From Desulfobacteraceae bacterium (GTDB taxonomy: Bacteria; Desulfobacterota; Desulfobacteria; Desulfobacterales; Desulfobacteraceae), in contig JAFLJU010000593.1 in the NCBI GenBank assembly GCA_022712835.1, positions 1-23,391 of the forward strand: a stretch of DNA of 23,391 bases, read 5' to 3'. Each line of letters opens with the position of its first letter. Positions within the stretch are counted from its first letter, which is position 1. Shown piece after piece: positions 6,815 to 14,951 of this stretch. The notes under the pieces were generated by a model. The model did no database searches, was not told where the DNA came from, and saw only the letters and a list, made by a program, of their open reading frames with translations. Position numbers and translations under genes: made by a program.

Positions 6815-8878
6815 TTATTCAATTATAGGAAATTTAATCGTAAAGCTGGAACCTTCACCTTCAACACTATGTATTTCAATGATACCGCCGTAATCTTTGA
6901 TAATCCCAAAACTGATACTGGTACCTAAGCCCGTGCCCTTGCCGGTTTCCTTGGTGGTAAAAAAAGGTTCAAAGATTTTGCGTTTAACCGCTTCACTCAT
7001 CCCCATCCCTGTATCGGAAACCACAGCAATCACTTCATCTGCCTTGGCAAAGGTTTTGATGACCAGTTTTTTCTCCACCGGGTCTTGGGATTTTTCCGCT
7101 CTTTCGTCCATGGCATCAATGGCATTGGTCACCAGGTTAATAAACACCTGCTCCAACCGATTGTGTTCCGCCCGAATATCCGGCAGATCAGGAGCAAGTT
7201 CCCGGACCAAGGTTACGGAATGAACCATCAACTGATGCCCAAGAACCTTAAATACATCATTGATGGGATCATTCAGATTCATTTTTTTCAAATCCCGTTC
7301 AGACTGTCTGGCAAAATCCCTGACATGCTTGATAACCCCCGAAGCCCTTGACACATTGTCAATAATATCCTTGGCCATCATCACCAGCTCATCATCGGGA
7401 ATAGCAATCCCTTTTTTAATCATCTTCAACATCAAATCCGCGCAGATCTGGATCACATTCAGGGGCTGATTGATTTCATGGGCCATTCCGGCGGCCATGG
7501 TTCCCAGAGTTGCAAGTTTGCCAGCCTGGATGAGCTGGGTCTCTTTTTCGACGCTTTCGGTGATGTCTGTGGTGGATGCAATGAGCACATCCCTGTTACT
7601 ATAGGTCGCATTTACCACTTTCATATTCACAAAAAAAGCTGATTTTGGCTTTGCATAATGGCGCTTTTTGGTAAACAGAATGGCCTCGCCGGTTTTAAGC
7701 CCCCTTAATTCTGCCTCAATGGTCTCATCATCCGTATCTCCCATCTCCAAAAAAGGACGCCCCAGAAGTTCCACCTTGGAGTACCCGTAATCATTTTCCA
7801 CACGATGGTTAATATCTAAGATTTCAAGGGTCTGAAAATCAATAATAAAAATGGGATTGGGATTGTTGTTGAATAAAGATCGATATTTTTCTTCTGAGGT
7901 TTTGTATTTTTCATAAAGCTTGGACAATTCCTGGTCCTGGAGTTCTATTTCCTCCTTGGCTTTTTTATCCTCTGTCTGATCCCTCAGAGTTTCAATGGCA
8001 CCGATGATTTTTCCATCTGGCGATTTGATGGGGGCGGCCGTAAAAAAAATCCACTTGCCGTTTTTTCCCAGATGGGGGAAAAACTCCTCGGCCTCATAGG
8101 CTTCTTTAATAATTTTTGATTTTCGCCAGGAAGACCCGTAATATTTTTCAACATCTTCCCCAGCCATCTGGCCAACCACCACATCTGCCAGGGTTGGCCT
8201 TTTGGCCGATCGAAAGGGCACCCATTGGCGGTCGGTCCCCACCAGTTCATAGGCATCATGTCCGGTGAGTTCCTCACAGGCCCTGTTCCAATGGGTCAGG
8301 ATGTGCTCGTTATTAATAATAAAGGTAGGAATCATACTTCCCTGAATGATCTGGGACAACTCCTTTTCCACTTCAATCAGCCCTTCCCTTTCCGTCTTCA
8401 AAAAATCAGTTTTCTTGTCTGAGATCTCAATCACTCGATCTGAAAACGTCTCAAAAAGGCAAACCAGTTCCTCTTTGCAAATATCTTCATTCCCCAATTT
8501 GTCCCTTATCCGGATTTTTTCTTCTTCTGTTTTTAGAAAACTGATAAAAGACATGGCCCGATAGCTGTCCAGATCAATGATGTTCACCCCCTGGGTGTTG
8601 ATCTTTTCCAGTATACAGCTCAGGAGTTTATCGTTTTTCAACTTGAGAATCAGATCCACTTGTGTAAGCCCACACACCTGTTCGTAATCGGTTGTCGTCG
8701 GTATGCCAAGGGCTTTTGCACGAATAACCCCCCGGGTGTTTTTCAGTGTGTCCGCAACCACCAACACTTTAATACCCAGTTCTTTCAACCCGGGCCCGGT
8801 AAAAATGTCCAGTATTTCACAACAAGGATCGCTGCCACCGATAATGGCTATTTTCAATCCTTTCAGGTTAAAATTCAT
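6815..8878 (-). CDS. PAS-PAS histidine kinase with N-terminal Rossmann-like domain
   Basis: A 687-residue soluble kinase. Residues 1-~115 look like a nucleotide-binding alpha/beta domain: a first strand LKIAIIGGSDP, alternating beta-alpha units (IKVLVVADT, VDLILKLK, VNIIDLDS). A helical linker (~115-180) and two PAS domains (~175-305 and ~330-445) follow. The HisKA H-box GTMAAGMAHEINQPLN has H467. The ATPase domain has NLVTNAIDAM, DTGMGM, IFEPFFTTK and GTGLGT. There is no membrane helix or attached receiver. AAGGAG is close upstream of the ATG. It lies 39 bp downstream of nhaD. The N-terminal domain has no family name I can assign; NAD(H)-type or other nucleotide sensing is a guess from the fold pattern only. 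Confidence 0.9.
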   Translation of the reverse strand: MNFNLKGLKIAIIGGSDPCCEILDIFTGPGLKELGIKVLVVADTLKNTRGVIRAKALGIPTTTDYEQVCGLTQVDLILKLKNDKLLSCILEKINTQGVNIIDLDSYRAMSFISFLKTEEEKIRIRDKLGNEDICKEELVCLFETFSDRVIEISDKKTDFLKTEREGLIEVEKELSQIIQGSMIPTFIINNEHILTHWNRACEELTGHDAYELVGTDRQWVPFRSAKRPTLADVVVGQMAGEDVEKYYGSSWRKSKIIKEAYEAEEFFPHLGKNGKWIFFTAAPIKSPDGKIIGAIETLRDQTEDKKAKEEIELQDQELSKLYEKYKTSEEKYRSLFNNNPNPIFIIDFQTLEILDINHRVENDYGYSKVELLGRPFLEMGDTDDETIEAELRGLKTGEAILFTKKRHYAKPKSAFFVNMKVVNATYSNRDVLIASTTDITESVEKETQLIQAGKLATLGTMAAGMAHEINQPLNVIQICADLMLKMIKKGIAIPDDELVMMAKDIIDNVSRASGVIKHVRDFARQSERDLKKMNLNDPINDVFKVLGHQLMVHSVTLVRELAPDLPDIRAEHNRLEQVFINLVTNAIDAMDERAEKSQDPVEKKLVIKTFAKADEVIAVVSDTGMGMSEAVKRKIFEPFFTTKETGKGTGLGTSISFGIIKDYGGIIEIHSVEGEGSSFTIKFPIIE

Positions 8879-8917
8879 GGGAGACTCCTTTTTGTTTATT
8901 TCCTACAAAGCAGTATA

Positions 8918-10429
8918 TTAAAAGAAAATTAAGGTGACAACCACAAAAGTCGGAATTAGAAATATCAAAGAGTACTTAAAAATGTATCCAAAAAAACTAG
9001 GCATGGCCGTTCCCGCTTCCATGGCAATGGAACGAACCATAAAATTGGGGGCATTCCCGATATAGCTACAGGCACCAAAGAAAACAGCCCCTGCTGAAAT
9101 AGCCTTAAGATAAATGGCCTTTTCGGTCATCAGCAACGGCACGGCCTGGGCTTCGGTGAGCCCTGCATAGAAACTTCCAAGGGCGGTATTAAAAAAAGTA
9201 AGATAGGTAGGAGCATTGTCCAGAAAGGCCGAAAGCATTCCGGTTACCCAAAAATAATGAACAGGCTCTTTCACCGCGTTGATGAGAAAGGCAAAGGCCC
9301 CGTTGGGACCTGCCTTGAGCAGCAAAAGACAGGGAATCATGGTAATAAAAATTCCAATAAACAGATAGGCCACTTCTATAATGGGAAACCAGGAGAACTC
9401 ATTTTCCTCCCGGAGCGCCCGGGGAGTTGCCACAAGTGAGCCGATGCCCAACAGCACAAGCAGACCATCCCTGAGCCAGTCCTGGATCACCCGATGCACC
9501 CCGAATGTGGACACTTCTCCAAGATCCACAATACCGCTCATAAGAACCGCCCCGATGATACCGCCAAGAAAGATAAAGTTATAGGTCCCGGCTATGGCCA
9601 GAGGTTTTTTCGTTCCGTCATCGGGTGCTTTCACCCCTTCTTTTTTATAAAAATAGGTATCCAGACAAAAGTAGATCCCCAAAAGGATCCCCGCTGCCAC
9701 CAGCATGTGGGGAGCAATTTTAAATGTCCAGAAAAAGCTCACTCCATGTAAGAATCCCAGAAACAGAGGCGGATCTCCCAGGGGCGTCAAGGAACCACCG
9801 ATATTGGCCACCAAAAAAATAAAAAACACCACCATAAAGGTTTTGCTTTTACGATGTTCGTTTGCCCGAATAAAAGGCCGGATCAGCAACATGGCAGCTC
9901 CGGTGGTCCCCATCCAGGAGGCCAGAATGGTTCCGATAAGAATTATGAGGGTGTTGACCAGAGGAGTTCCCCGCAGGGTGCCCCGGAGCAAGATTCCGCC
10001 GGAAACCGTGAAAAGCGCCCATAACAATATAATAAAGGGAATATAATCGGCCAGGATAATATGAACTATTTCATATACGGCCATCCCTTTATAACTGACA
10101 ATAAAAGGGATGGCCATACTGGCTGCCCAAAAAGCTGATATCTTACCAAAATGATGATGCCAGAAGGTACCGGCCACCAGAGGAAGAAGGGCAATGGACA
10201 AGAGCATACAGGCAAAGGGGATACAACTGTACAAGGACAATGTCTCTCCCAGATTGACATGTCCTCCATGCCCACCGGGTTCAGGGTGTGCTAACGCCGG
10301 TTTGGCCGAAACCTCCTTCACCTCAAGGGTATAATCTTGACTATCCACAGGGGTACTTGTGGCCGCAACCTGTATGGGAAAGAGTAAAACAAAAAGAATA
10401 ATGATAACGGCAATTTTATCCAACTTCAT
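8918..10429 (-). CDS. nhaD: NhaD-type Na+/H+ antiporter
   Basis: A 503-residue integral membrane protein of the NhaD family (ion transporter superfamily), which exchanges cytoplasmic Na+ or Li+ for protons. A cleavable-looking signal peptide (residues ~1-23, ending VAA-TS) and a periplasmic stretch with PEPGGHGGHVN precede a dozen or so helices. Family hallmarks are NIGGSLTPLGDPPLFLGFLHG in the first half and LDNAPTYLTFFNTALG plus GACSYIGNAPNFMVRSIA in the second; these form the re-entrant ion-binding hairpins. AGGAGGAG precedes the ATG. Length is normal. It heads the signalling cluster, with a ~130-nt structured-looking leader upstream. Confidence 0.93.
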   Translation of the reverse strand: MKLDKIAVIIILFVLLFPIQVAATSTPVDSQDYTLEVKEVSAKPALAHPEPGGHGGHVNLGETLSLYSCIPFACMLLSIALLPLVAGTFWHHHFGKISAFWAASMAIPFIVSYKGMAVYEIVHIILADYIPFIILLWALFTVSGGILLRGTLRGTPLVNTLIILIGTILASWMGTTGAAMLLIRPFIRANEHRKSKTFMVVFFIFLVANIGGSLTPLGDPPLFLGFLHGVSFFWTFKIAPHMLVAAGILLGIYFCLDTYFYKKEGVKAPDDGTKKPLAIAGTYNFIFLGGIIGAVLMSGIVDLGEVSTFGVHRVIQDWLRDGLLVLLGIGSLVATPRALREENEFSWFPIIEVAYLFIGIFITMIPCLLLLKAGPNGAFAFLINAVKEPVHYFWVTGMLSAFLDNAPTYLTFFNTALGSFYAGLTEAQAVPLLMTEKAIYLKAISAGAVFFGACSYIGNAPNFMVRSIAMEAGTAMPSFFGYIFKYSLIFLIPTFVVVTLIFF

Positions 10430-10560
10430 AGATCCACTCCTCCTGCTTTACCGGGGTTCGTTCAACCGTTGAATCTTTGTGTTCGGACAATTACTTCGAG
10501 AGCGCCTATCCTTTTACGGACAGGCCAATAACTACGAGAATAAGATATTCAGTAATAAAA
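10430..10560 (-). promoter_or_regulatory. Structured leader region of nhaD
   Basis: The minus strand upstream of nhaD contains a 7-bp hairpin (arms 10518-10524 and 10505-10511, one G-U pair, 6-base loop) and a palindrome TTCAACGGTTGAA (10461-10473). Repeated GTTCG-type blocks lie at 10456-10460 and 10481-10485, just before the ribosome binding site. This could be an untranslated regulatory leader, perhaps a Na+-sensing RNA, but I cannot match a known riboswitch consensus by eye. No convincing promoter pair was found; the remaining sequence to 10620 is AT-rich and featureless. Confidence 0.3.
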
Positions 10561-10627
10561 TGTATACTTAAAGCACTAATCAAAAACTTCAGAAAAGTCA
10601 AGGTCTAAAAATGGAGAGGGAGAAAAG

Positions 10628-10661
10628 TCAACAGGCCCCCGGATTTCCGGAGGCCTGTTGA
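10628..10661 (-). terminator. Rho-independent terminator of the alcohol dehydrogenase gene
   Basis: A strong GC-rich inverted repeat: a 10-bp outer stem (TCAACAGGCC / GGCCTGTTGA), one mismatch, a 4-bp inner stem and an ATTT loop. On the minus strand it is followed by CTTTTCT, a modest U-tract. It stands ~50 bp beyond the alcohol dehydrogenase stop and insulates it from nhaD. Confidence 0.8.
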
Positions 10662-10710
10662 TTGTTTAAGCGGTACTTTGAAAGAAAATACCCTTGGATA
10701 ACGTTATTTA

Positions 10711-11862
10711 TTAACCGTAATAAACGGTTTTAAACAATTGCGTCATCTGCTCTAAGCTGATTTCCCGGGGATTGGTTCCAGTGCAGGGGTCTGCCAGAGC
10801 ATTCTCAGCAATGGAATCCAGGTGTTCAAGGAAAAGTGATTCCTCAATTCCGAATTCTTTCAGGGTGGAGGGGATGTTCATGGCCTTGTTCAGGCCGGTA
10901 ACAAAGGTAACCAGAGCCTCAACCCCTTGTTCAGTCGTATTGAACTCAAACCCCAGCTGTTTTGAAATGGCTGCGTACTTTTCACCACAGACCTTGGCGT
11001 TGAAACGGATAGCCGCAGGCAGGTAGATGGCATTTGCGCATCCGTGGGGAATGCCGAAAAGACGCCCGGTTTTGTGAGCCATGCTGTGGACGATTCCGAG
11101 AATGGCATTGGAAAAGGACATACCGGCAAGGCACTGGGAGATGTGCATTGCAGCACGGGCCTCTTTGGAACCCTCGTAGGATGCAAATAGAGAATCCTGT
11201 ATCATTTCAATGGATTTCATGGCCAGGGCGTCGGTGATTTCATTTGCCATGGTGGAGACAAAGGCCTCCAGGGAATGGGCCAAGGCATCCATGCCGGTGT
11301 GGGCAATAAGAGATGCAGGCATGGTCTGAACCAGGTCCGTATCAACAATCGCAATATCCGGGGTGATGTTGAAATCTGCAATGGGATATTTTACATTGTT
11401 TTCATTGTCGGTGATGATGGAAAAAGCTGTCACTTCGGTACCTGTGCCCGAGGTGGTAGTGACGGCGACAAAAAAAGCTTTTTTCCTCAGCTCGGGCAGG
11501 TTAAAGGGGATGGCCGCCTCTTTAAATGTAAATTCCGGATTTTCGTAAAAAATCCACATGGCTTTGGCAGCGTCAATTGGGGAACCGCCACCGAGCCCCA
11601 CGATCACATCGGGTTGGAATTCTTTCATGATCTCAACCCCGGCCATGACTGTGGAAACCGAAGGGTCTGCTTCAACCCCTTCAATCAGACGGGTGTCTAT
11701 TCCTGCCGATTTCAAATGGGACTCAACAATTGAAAGGGTGCCGTTGTTTTTAACGGAACCGCTGCCGATAACGATGACGGCCTTGGTGCCTTTAATATTT
11801 TTCAATTCTTCAATTGTTCCTTGTCCGAAATAAACATCTCTTGGAATCGTAAATCTTGCCAT
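10711..11862 (-). CDS. Iron-containing alcohol dehydrogenase
   Basis: A 383-residue group III (Fe-dependent) alcohol dehydrogenase that interconverts a primary alcohol or diol and its aldehyde with NAD(P). The nucleotide site shows GGGSPIDAAK (residues 91-100) and TTTSGTGTEVT. Metal ligands fit the FucO pattern: D192 and H196 in HTGMDALAHSLEAF, H259 in VHSMAHKTG and H273 in GIPHG. The frame extends to a TTG at 11886, but AAGGAG lies seven bases before the ATG at 11862, giving the usual MARFTIPR start. It is followed by a good terminator and is divergent from an AraC-type regulator that probably controls it. The exact substrate cannot be read from sequence. Confidence 0.94.
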   Translation of the reverse strand: MARFTIPRDVYFGQGTIEELKNIKGTKAVIVIGSGSVKNNGTLSIVESHLKSAGIDTRLIEGVEADPSVSTVMAGVEIMKEFQPDVIVGLGGGSPIDAAKAMWIFYENPEFTFKEAAIPFNLPELRKKAFFVAVTTTSGTGTEVTAFSIITDNENNVKYPIADFNITPDIAIVDTDLVQTMPASLIAHTGMDALAHSLEAFVSTMANEITDALAMKSIEMIQDSLFASYEGSKEARAAMHISQCLAGMSFSNAILGIVHSMAHKTGRLFGIPHGCANAIYLPAAIRFNAKVCGEKYAAISKQLGFEFNTTEQGVEALVTFVTGLNKAMNIPSTLKEFGIEESLFLEHLDSIAENALADPCTGTNPREISLEQMTQLFKTVYYG

Positions 11863-12215
11863 TTTCTTTCTCCTTGGTTTTTTCAAGGGCGAGTATTTCC
11901 CACCCTGTTCAATTTGTTTTTAATAAAGGTGCGGCCCGGGAGCCGTCCTAACATTTTGTGTCTGGCCATTGCCACTCACTCAATGTGGCTGACGCTGAAA
12001 TGTGGGGAGAATATACGTCAAACCAAAGATCAAAGGAATATCTGATCCTGCTTTTATGTTGCCTATTTCTGCAATAATAAATTTTATTTACCATTAAATA
12101 CTTTATTTACATGCCTATATATGCCATATGATCGACATCAGTTGAGCACACAAAACCGTTAAATCGATGAAGAACCATCCCCGATGATGACATTAAACAA
12201 AAAAGGAAGTGACAT
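11863..12215. promoter_or_regulatory. Divergent control region between adh and the AraC regulator
   Basis: A 353-bp gap with no ORF of note. It must contain both promoters. A 10-bp-spaced direct repeat ATGCC-N5-ATGCC at 12111-12125, followed by CATATG, sits about 90 bp before the regulator start. One-turn direct repeats are typical of AraC-family sites, so this is a candidate. An imperfect inverted repeat CCATTG...CAATGTGG lies near 11969-11992. I found no clear sigma-54 signature and no confident -35/-10 pair. Confidence 0.3.
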
Positions 12216-13082
12216 ATGTCTCTGATGATTGAGCTGCTTGAGCAGTTTGACTTACAAGAATTATTTACGGAATCGTGTTTGAAAAGAGTTCGTTTTTTCA
12301 AATCAAGGCATCATACGCCACGCACCCCCCTGATGTATGATCCTGGGATTTTCATTGTTGCCCAGGGAAGCAAAAGAGGCTATCTGTCTGATAGAATTTT
12401 CCAGTATGATGCAAACAATTACCTTGTCACCTCTGTTCCAATCCCTTTCGAGTGTGAAACCTTTGCGACGTCAGAAGCACCATTTTTGGGACTCTATATC
12501 GATATTGAAATGCCTGTCCTCCATGAACTTATAGGACAATTAGGAGCGAACAATGAAATAATAGATACAAAGATGAATGAAACACCCAAGGGTGTCGGAC
12601 CTGCTGAAATGGATGAGGCAATGTGTGATGCGGTCGTCAGGTTATTAAAATGCCTAAAATCTGAAACAGAAGCCCTGATACTTGGACCGGGACTGATCAA
12701 GGAAATCCTGTATCGAGCACTGTGTGGAACCCAAGCCTCCTCACTATATGCTTTAGCGACACATACTGGTAACTTTGCAAGGGTTTCCCGAGCATTGAAA
12801 TCGATTCACAGTGACTATGCTTCAAAGCTTGATGTTGAACAATTGTCCAGACTGGCAAGTATGAGTGTATCTACCTTTCACAGGGCATTTAAGGAAGTAA
12901 CATCCGAATCGCCGGTCCAGTATTTGAAAAAAGTAAGGCTGAGTAAAGCACGAGATTTTATTAAGAACGAACAAATGAGAGCCTATATTGCAGCTGATAA
13001 AGTCGGATATGAGAGTGTTTCACAGTTTAGTCGTGAGTTTAAGCGTTATTTTGGACAGAGTCCGGCTGAGATGATGAAATAG
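12216..13082 (+). CDS. AraC-family transcriptional regulator
   Basis: A 288-residue regulator. Residues ~20-180 match the AraC_N type sensing domain (cupin-like pattern PLMYDPGIFIVAQGSKRGYL, then a DANNYLVTSVPIPFECET stretch). Residues ~195-288 carry the double helix-turn-helix: LDVEQLSRLASMSVSTFHRAFK and VGYESVSQFSREFKRYFG. This subfamily commonly sits beside, and activates, oxidoreductase genes in response to aldehydes or alcohols. Here it diverges from the iron alcohol dehydrogenase, which is the likely target. The ATG has AAGGAAG at a good distance. The stop at 13080-13082 is followed in the same frame by 37 further open codons with no recognised match, probably a coincidence or old remnant. 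Confidence 0.92.
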   Translation: MSLMIELLEQFDLQELFTESCLKRVRFFKSRHHTPRTPLMYDPGIFIVAQGSKRGYLSDRIFQYDANNYLVTSVPIPFECETFATSEAPFLGLYIDIEMPVLHELIGQLGANNEIIDTKMNETPKGVGPAEMDEAMCDAVVRLLKCLKSETEALILGPGLIKEILYRALCGTQASSLYALATHTGNFARVSRALKSIHSDYASKLDVEQLSRLASMSVSTFHRAFKEVTSESPVQYLKKVRLSKARDFIKNEQMRAYIAADKVGYESVSQFSREFKRYFGQSPAEMMK

Positions 13083-13195
13083 GTAGTGAAACTGAGCCCC
13101 AAAAAAGGTATTGATCCAGGATGTCAAAAGCTGGAAGAAAAACAAGCCTATGCAGATGCCCCGACCATTAGAAACCTGCTTCAGAAATTTGGGTA

Positions 13196-13229
13196 GGCAA
13201 CATCAGAAAATTAAAATTTTCAGGTTGCC
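13196..13229. terminator. Hairpin between the AraC gene and the convergent small ORF
   Basis: Outer arms GGCAAC (13196-13201) and GTTGCC (13224-13229) pair perfectly. The AT-rich interior AGAAAATTAAAATTTTC pairs imperfectly. It lies 113 bp after the AraC stop and overlaps the last codons of the minus-strand small ORF. It may serve as a weak bidirectional terminator; there is no separate U-tract. Confidence 0.35.
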
Positions 13230-13468
13230 GGGAACTTGTAGCCCAGTGAATTTAGCCAATAGACTCCATCCTGGAGCGTTACAAAAGTCTTTAGCTCAGT
13301 TTCGGGGATTTCCTTATACATTTCTCCAACTTGCCATTTTTTCAAGACGGAATCCCCAACTATTTGAGCCACATGGTCAGCCATGATTAGCGATTGGTTA
13401 GCGGCATCAATTGCAAGATCGCTTACATCGGGTGTATGTAACTCCCATTCCAAACTGTCCACAAGCAT
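13220..13468 (-). CDS. Small hypothetical protein, possibly 5'-truncated by the adjacent IS
   Basis: An 82-residue acidic open frame (MLVDSLEWELHTPDVSD...) with no family I recognise. It is probably helical and soluble, with WELHTPDVSDLAID and a C-terminal YWLNSLGYKFP. The frame remains open for 12 more codons upstream of the ATG (VTEKHYKGKKWC) to a stop at about 13505. It has no good ribosome binding site. The IS66-family transposase gene ends 82 bp upstream on the same strand. It may therefore be the 3' remainder of a gene severed by that insertion rather than an intact gene. Confidence 0.35.
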   Translation of the reverse strand: MLVDSLEWELHTPDVSDLAIDAANQSLIMADHVAQIVGDSVLKKWQVGEMYKEIPETELKTFVTLQDGVYWLNSLGYKFPAT

Positions 13469-13550
13469 ACACCACTTTTTGCCTTTATAATGTTTTTCAG
13501 TAACTGTTCAGTTCATTTTTGAAAAAGAATAGTACTTTTAGTCTCCCAAA

Positions 13551-14951
13551 TTACTCATTTAAAAATTCCGGCAGTTTGCCTTCAAACAAAAGTCGTAGCG
13601 CTTCACTTGCTCTCACGCCATGTTTTTTGCACGTTGAAATATAGCTACGAACACGGCAGGAAATAGCAGCTCCCTTCATGGAACGAAAGCATCCTGATAT
13701 TTTTTGCTGGACCTTAGTCATCCGGATATCATTTTCACCTTGATTATTGGTGAAAGGCACTTTTTCATCGTCCATGAAACGAAGAGTTTCTTTTTCAAAA
13801 TTTATCAGCCGCTCAAGAAGGTTTCTTGCCTTTGAACGTTTTAATCGACCCCGTTTCCCTTTTTCTCGCTGAATTTCATCTGGAGGAGGACACTCCTTTT
13901 CGGCTTCTTTCAGCAAATCTCGGTATTTTTGTCTATATTTTATCGAATCTGCCATTGTGAGTTCACCGTCTGCATCATCAACAGCTGATTTGATCTGCAA
14001 CAAAAGATATTTGACATCCCTTGCCCACTCTTGTTGGTCCTGTTCCCAAGCTCTTTCCAACTCTCTTAAATGATGAGCGTTGCATAATGAATGTTGGCAA
14101 TCAAGCTTGAAGTATGGTTTCCAATGATCGTGGCAAAGGATACCTTGAAAATATGGTAAAACTCCCATTGTCACCATGGCATCAAACCCTCTTTTCTCAT
14201 GGGGAAGATAATAGGTCCACCAATCATTGGACACGCAATGAAGCCAAAGTCTATCTCCATTTATATTGATGCCGGTTTCATCTGCATGACATAGATAGGA
14301 TTGAATCAGTTTCTTTTTTAAAATGGCCTCAAAGACTTCAAGCTTTTCATAGGCGTCTTCGTTGAAATTATAAATCGAACCACAGCTTATTGGAATTCCT
14401 GCCTGGTCTTTAAAAGTTTCTTCAACCCGATTATAGGGAATCAACTGGTATTGAGACATATATACAGAATGGGCTTTTACACTGGTTCCATATTGAACAG
14501 GACGGTTAAGGCCATCAGGGAATGGTGCGGTGTAACGCTTTCCATTTGCATCCTCAAGTATTTGAGCTTGATATTCTGTTACAACCCGTGAAATGTCGAT
14601 ATCAATTATTTGCCTGGACTCAAAGCCCACATCTTTATACTTGCCATCAGGTAGAGTTGTTTTATCCACCGGTATTTTTTTGAAAAAATCAGGCTTAGAA
14701 ATTTTTTGCAGGGTTGTGCCATTGTGGCCCTTTTGTCCCCCGGGTTTCTTTTGACTGGGATCCTTCTTTCTTTTCTCACGATTCGGATCTGATGATGGTG
14801 GCTTGCTGCTGTTACTGCTATTGAGGCCTATACGATTCACCAATAAAGTTACCAGTACCAACAAAAGCTCTATGGTCGTTTTTAAAGCAAAGGACACACT
14901 CGGATCGTCATCCAGCATTTTTCTTGTAGCTTCAATGGCGGTCGTTGTCAA
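13551..14951 (-). CDS. IS66-family transposase
   Basis: A 466-residue DDE transposase of the IS66 family. The N-terminal region has the typical SSNSSKPPSSDPN motif and a basic KKPGGQKGH stretch (zinc-finger/linker region). The catalytic core shows D in CHADETGIN, D in CHDHWKPYF and E in NNQGENDIRM, with the C-terminal SYISTCKKHG segment. No tnpA or tnpB accessory genes are present, which fits the single-gene ISBst12-like subgroup. The frame starts at a TTG (14951); an ATG at 14918 is an alternative and neither has a strong ribosome site. All catalytic residues are present, so it may be active. Confidence 0.92.
   Translation of the reverse strand: MTTTAIEATRKMLDDDPSVSFALKTTIELLLVLVTLLVNRIGLNSSNSSKPPSSDPNREKRKKDPSQKKPGGQKGHNGTTLQKISKPDFFKKIPVDKTTLPDGKYKDVGFESRQIIDIDISRVVTEYQAQILEDANGKRYTAPFPDGLNRPVQYGTSVKAHSVYMSQYQLIPYNRVEETFKDQAGIPISCGSIYNFNEDAYEKLEVFEAILKKKLIQSYLCHADETGININGDRLWLHCVSNDWWTYYLPHEKRGFDAMVTMGVLPYFQGILCHDHWKPYFKLDCQHSLCNAHHLRELERAWEQDQQEWARDVKYLLLQIKSAVDDADGELTMADSIKYRQKYRDLLKEAEKECPPPDEIQREKGKRGRLKRSKARNLLERLINFEKETLRFMDDEKVPFTNNQGENDIRMTKVQQKISGCFRSMKGAAISCRVRSYISTCKKHGVRASEALRLLFEGKLPEFLNE
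13551..14951 (-). mobile_element. IS66-family insertion sequence (extent set by its gene only)
   Basis: The transposase identifies an IS66-type element. I compared ~100-300 bp on each side and could not find a convincing pair of terminal inverted repeats or an 8-bp target duplication, so true ends are unresolved. The right end may have been disturbed by the neighbouring IS3-type element. Confidence 0.7.

Noticed and set aside
11275..11733. 152-codon plus-strand open frame opposite the alcohol dehydrogenase
   Set aside because: Antisense to a gene with full metal and nucleotide motifs; no independent evidence of coding.
13086..13195. Open frame continuing after the AraC stop (VKLSPKKGIDPGCQKL...)
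   Set aside because: Only ~36 codons, no match recognised, and the AraC protein already ends at the family's usual C-terminus. Kept only as a note in the AraC entry.
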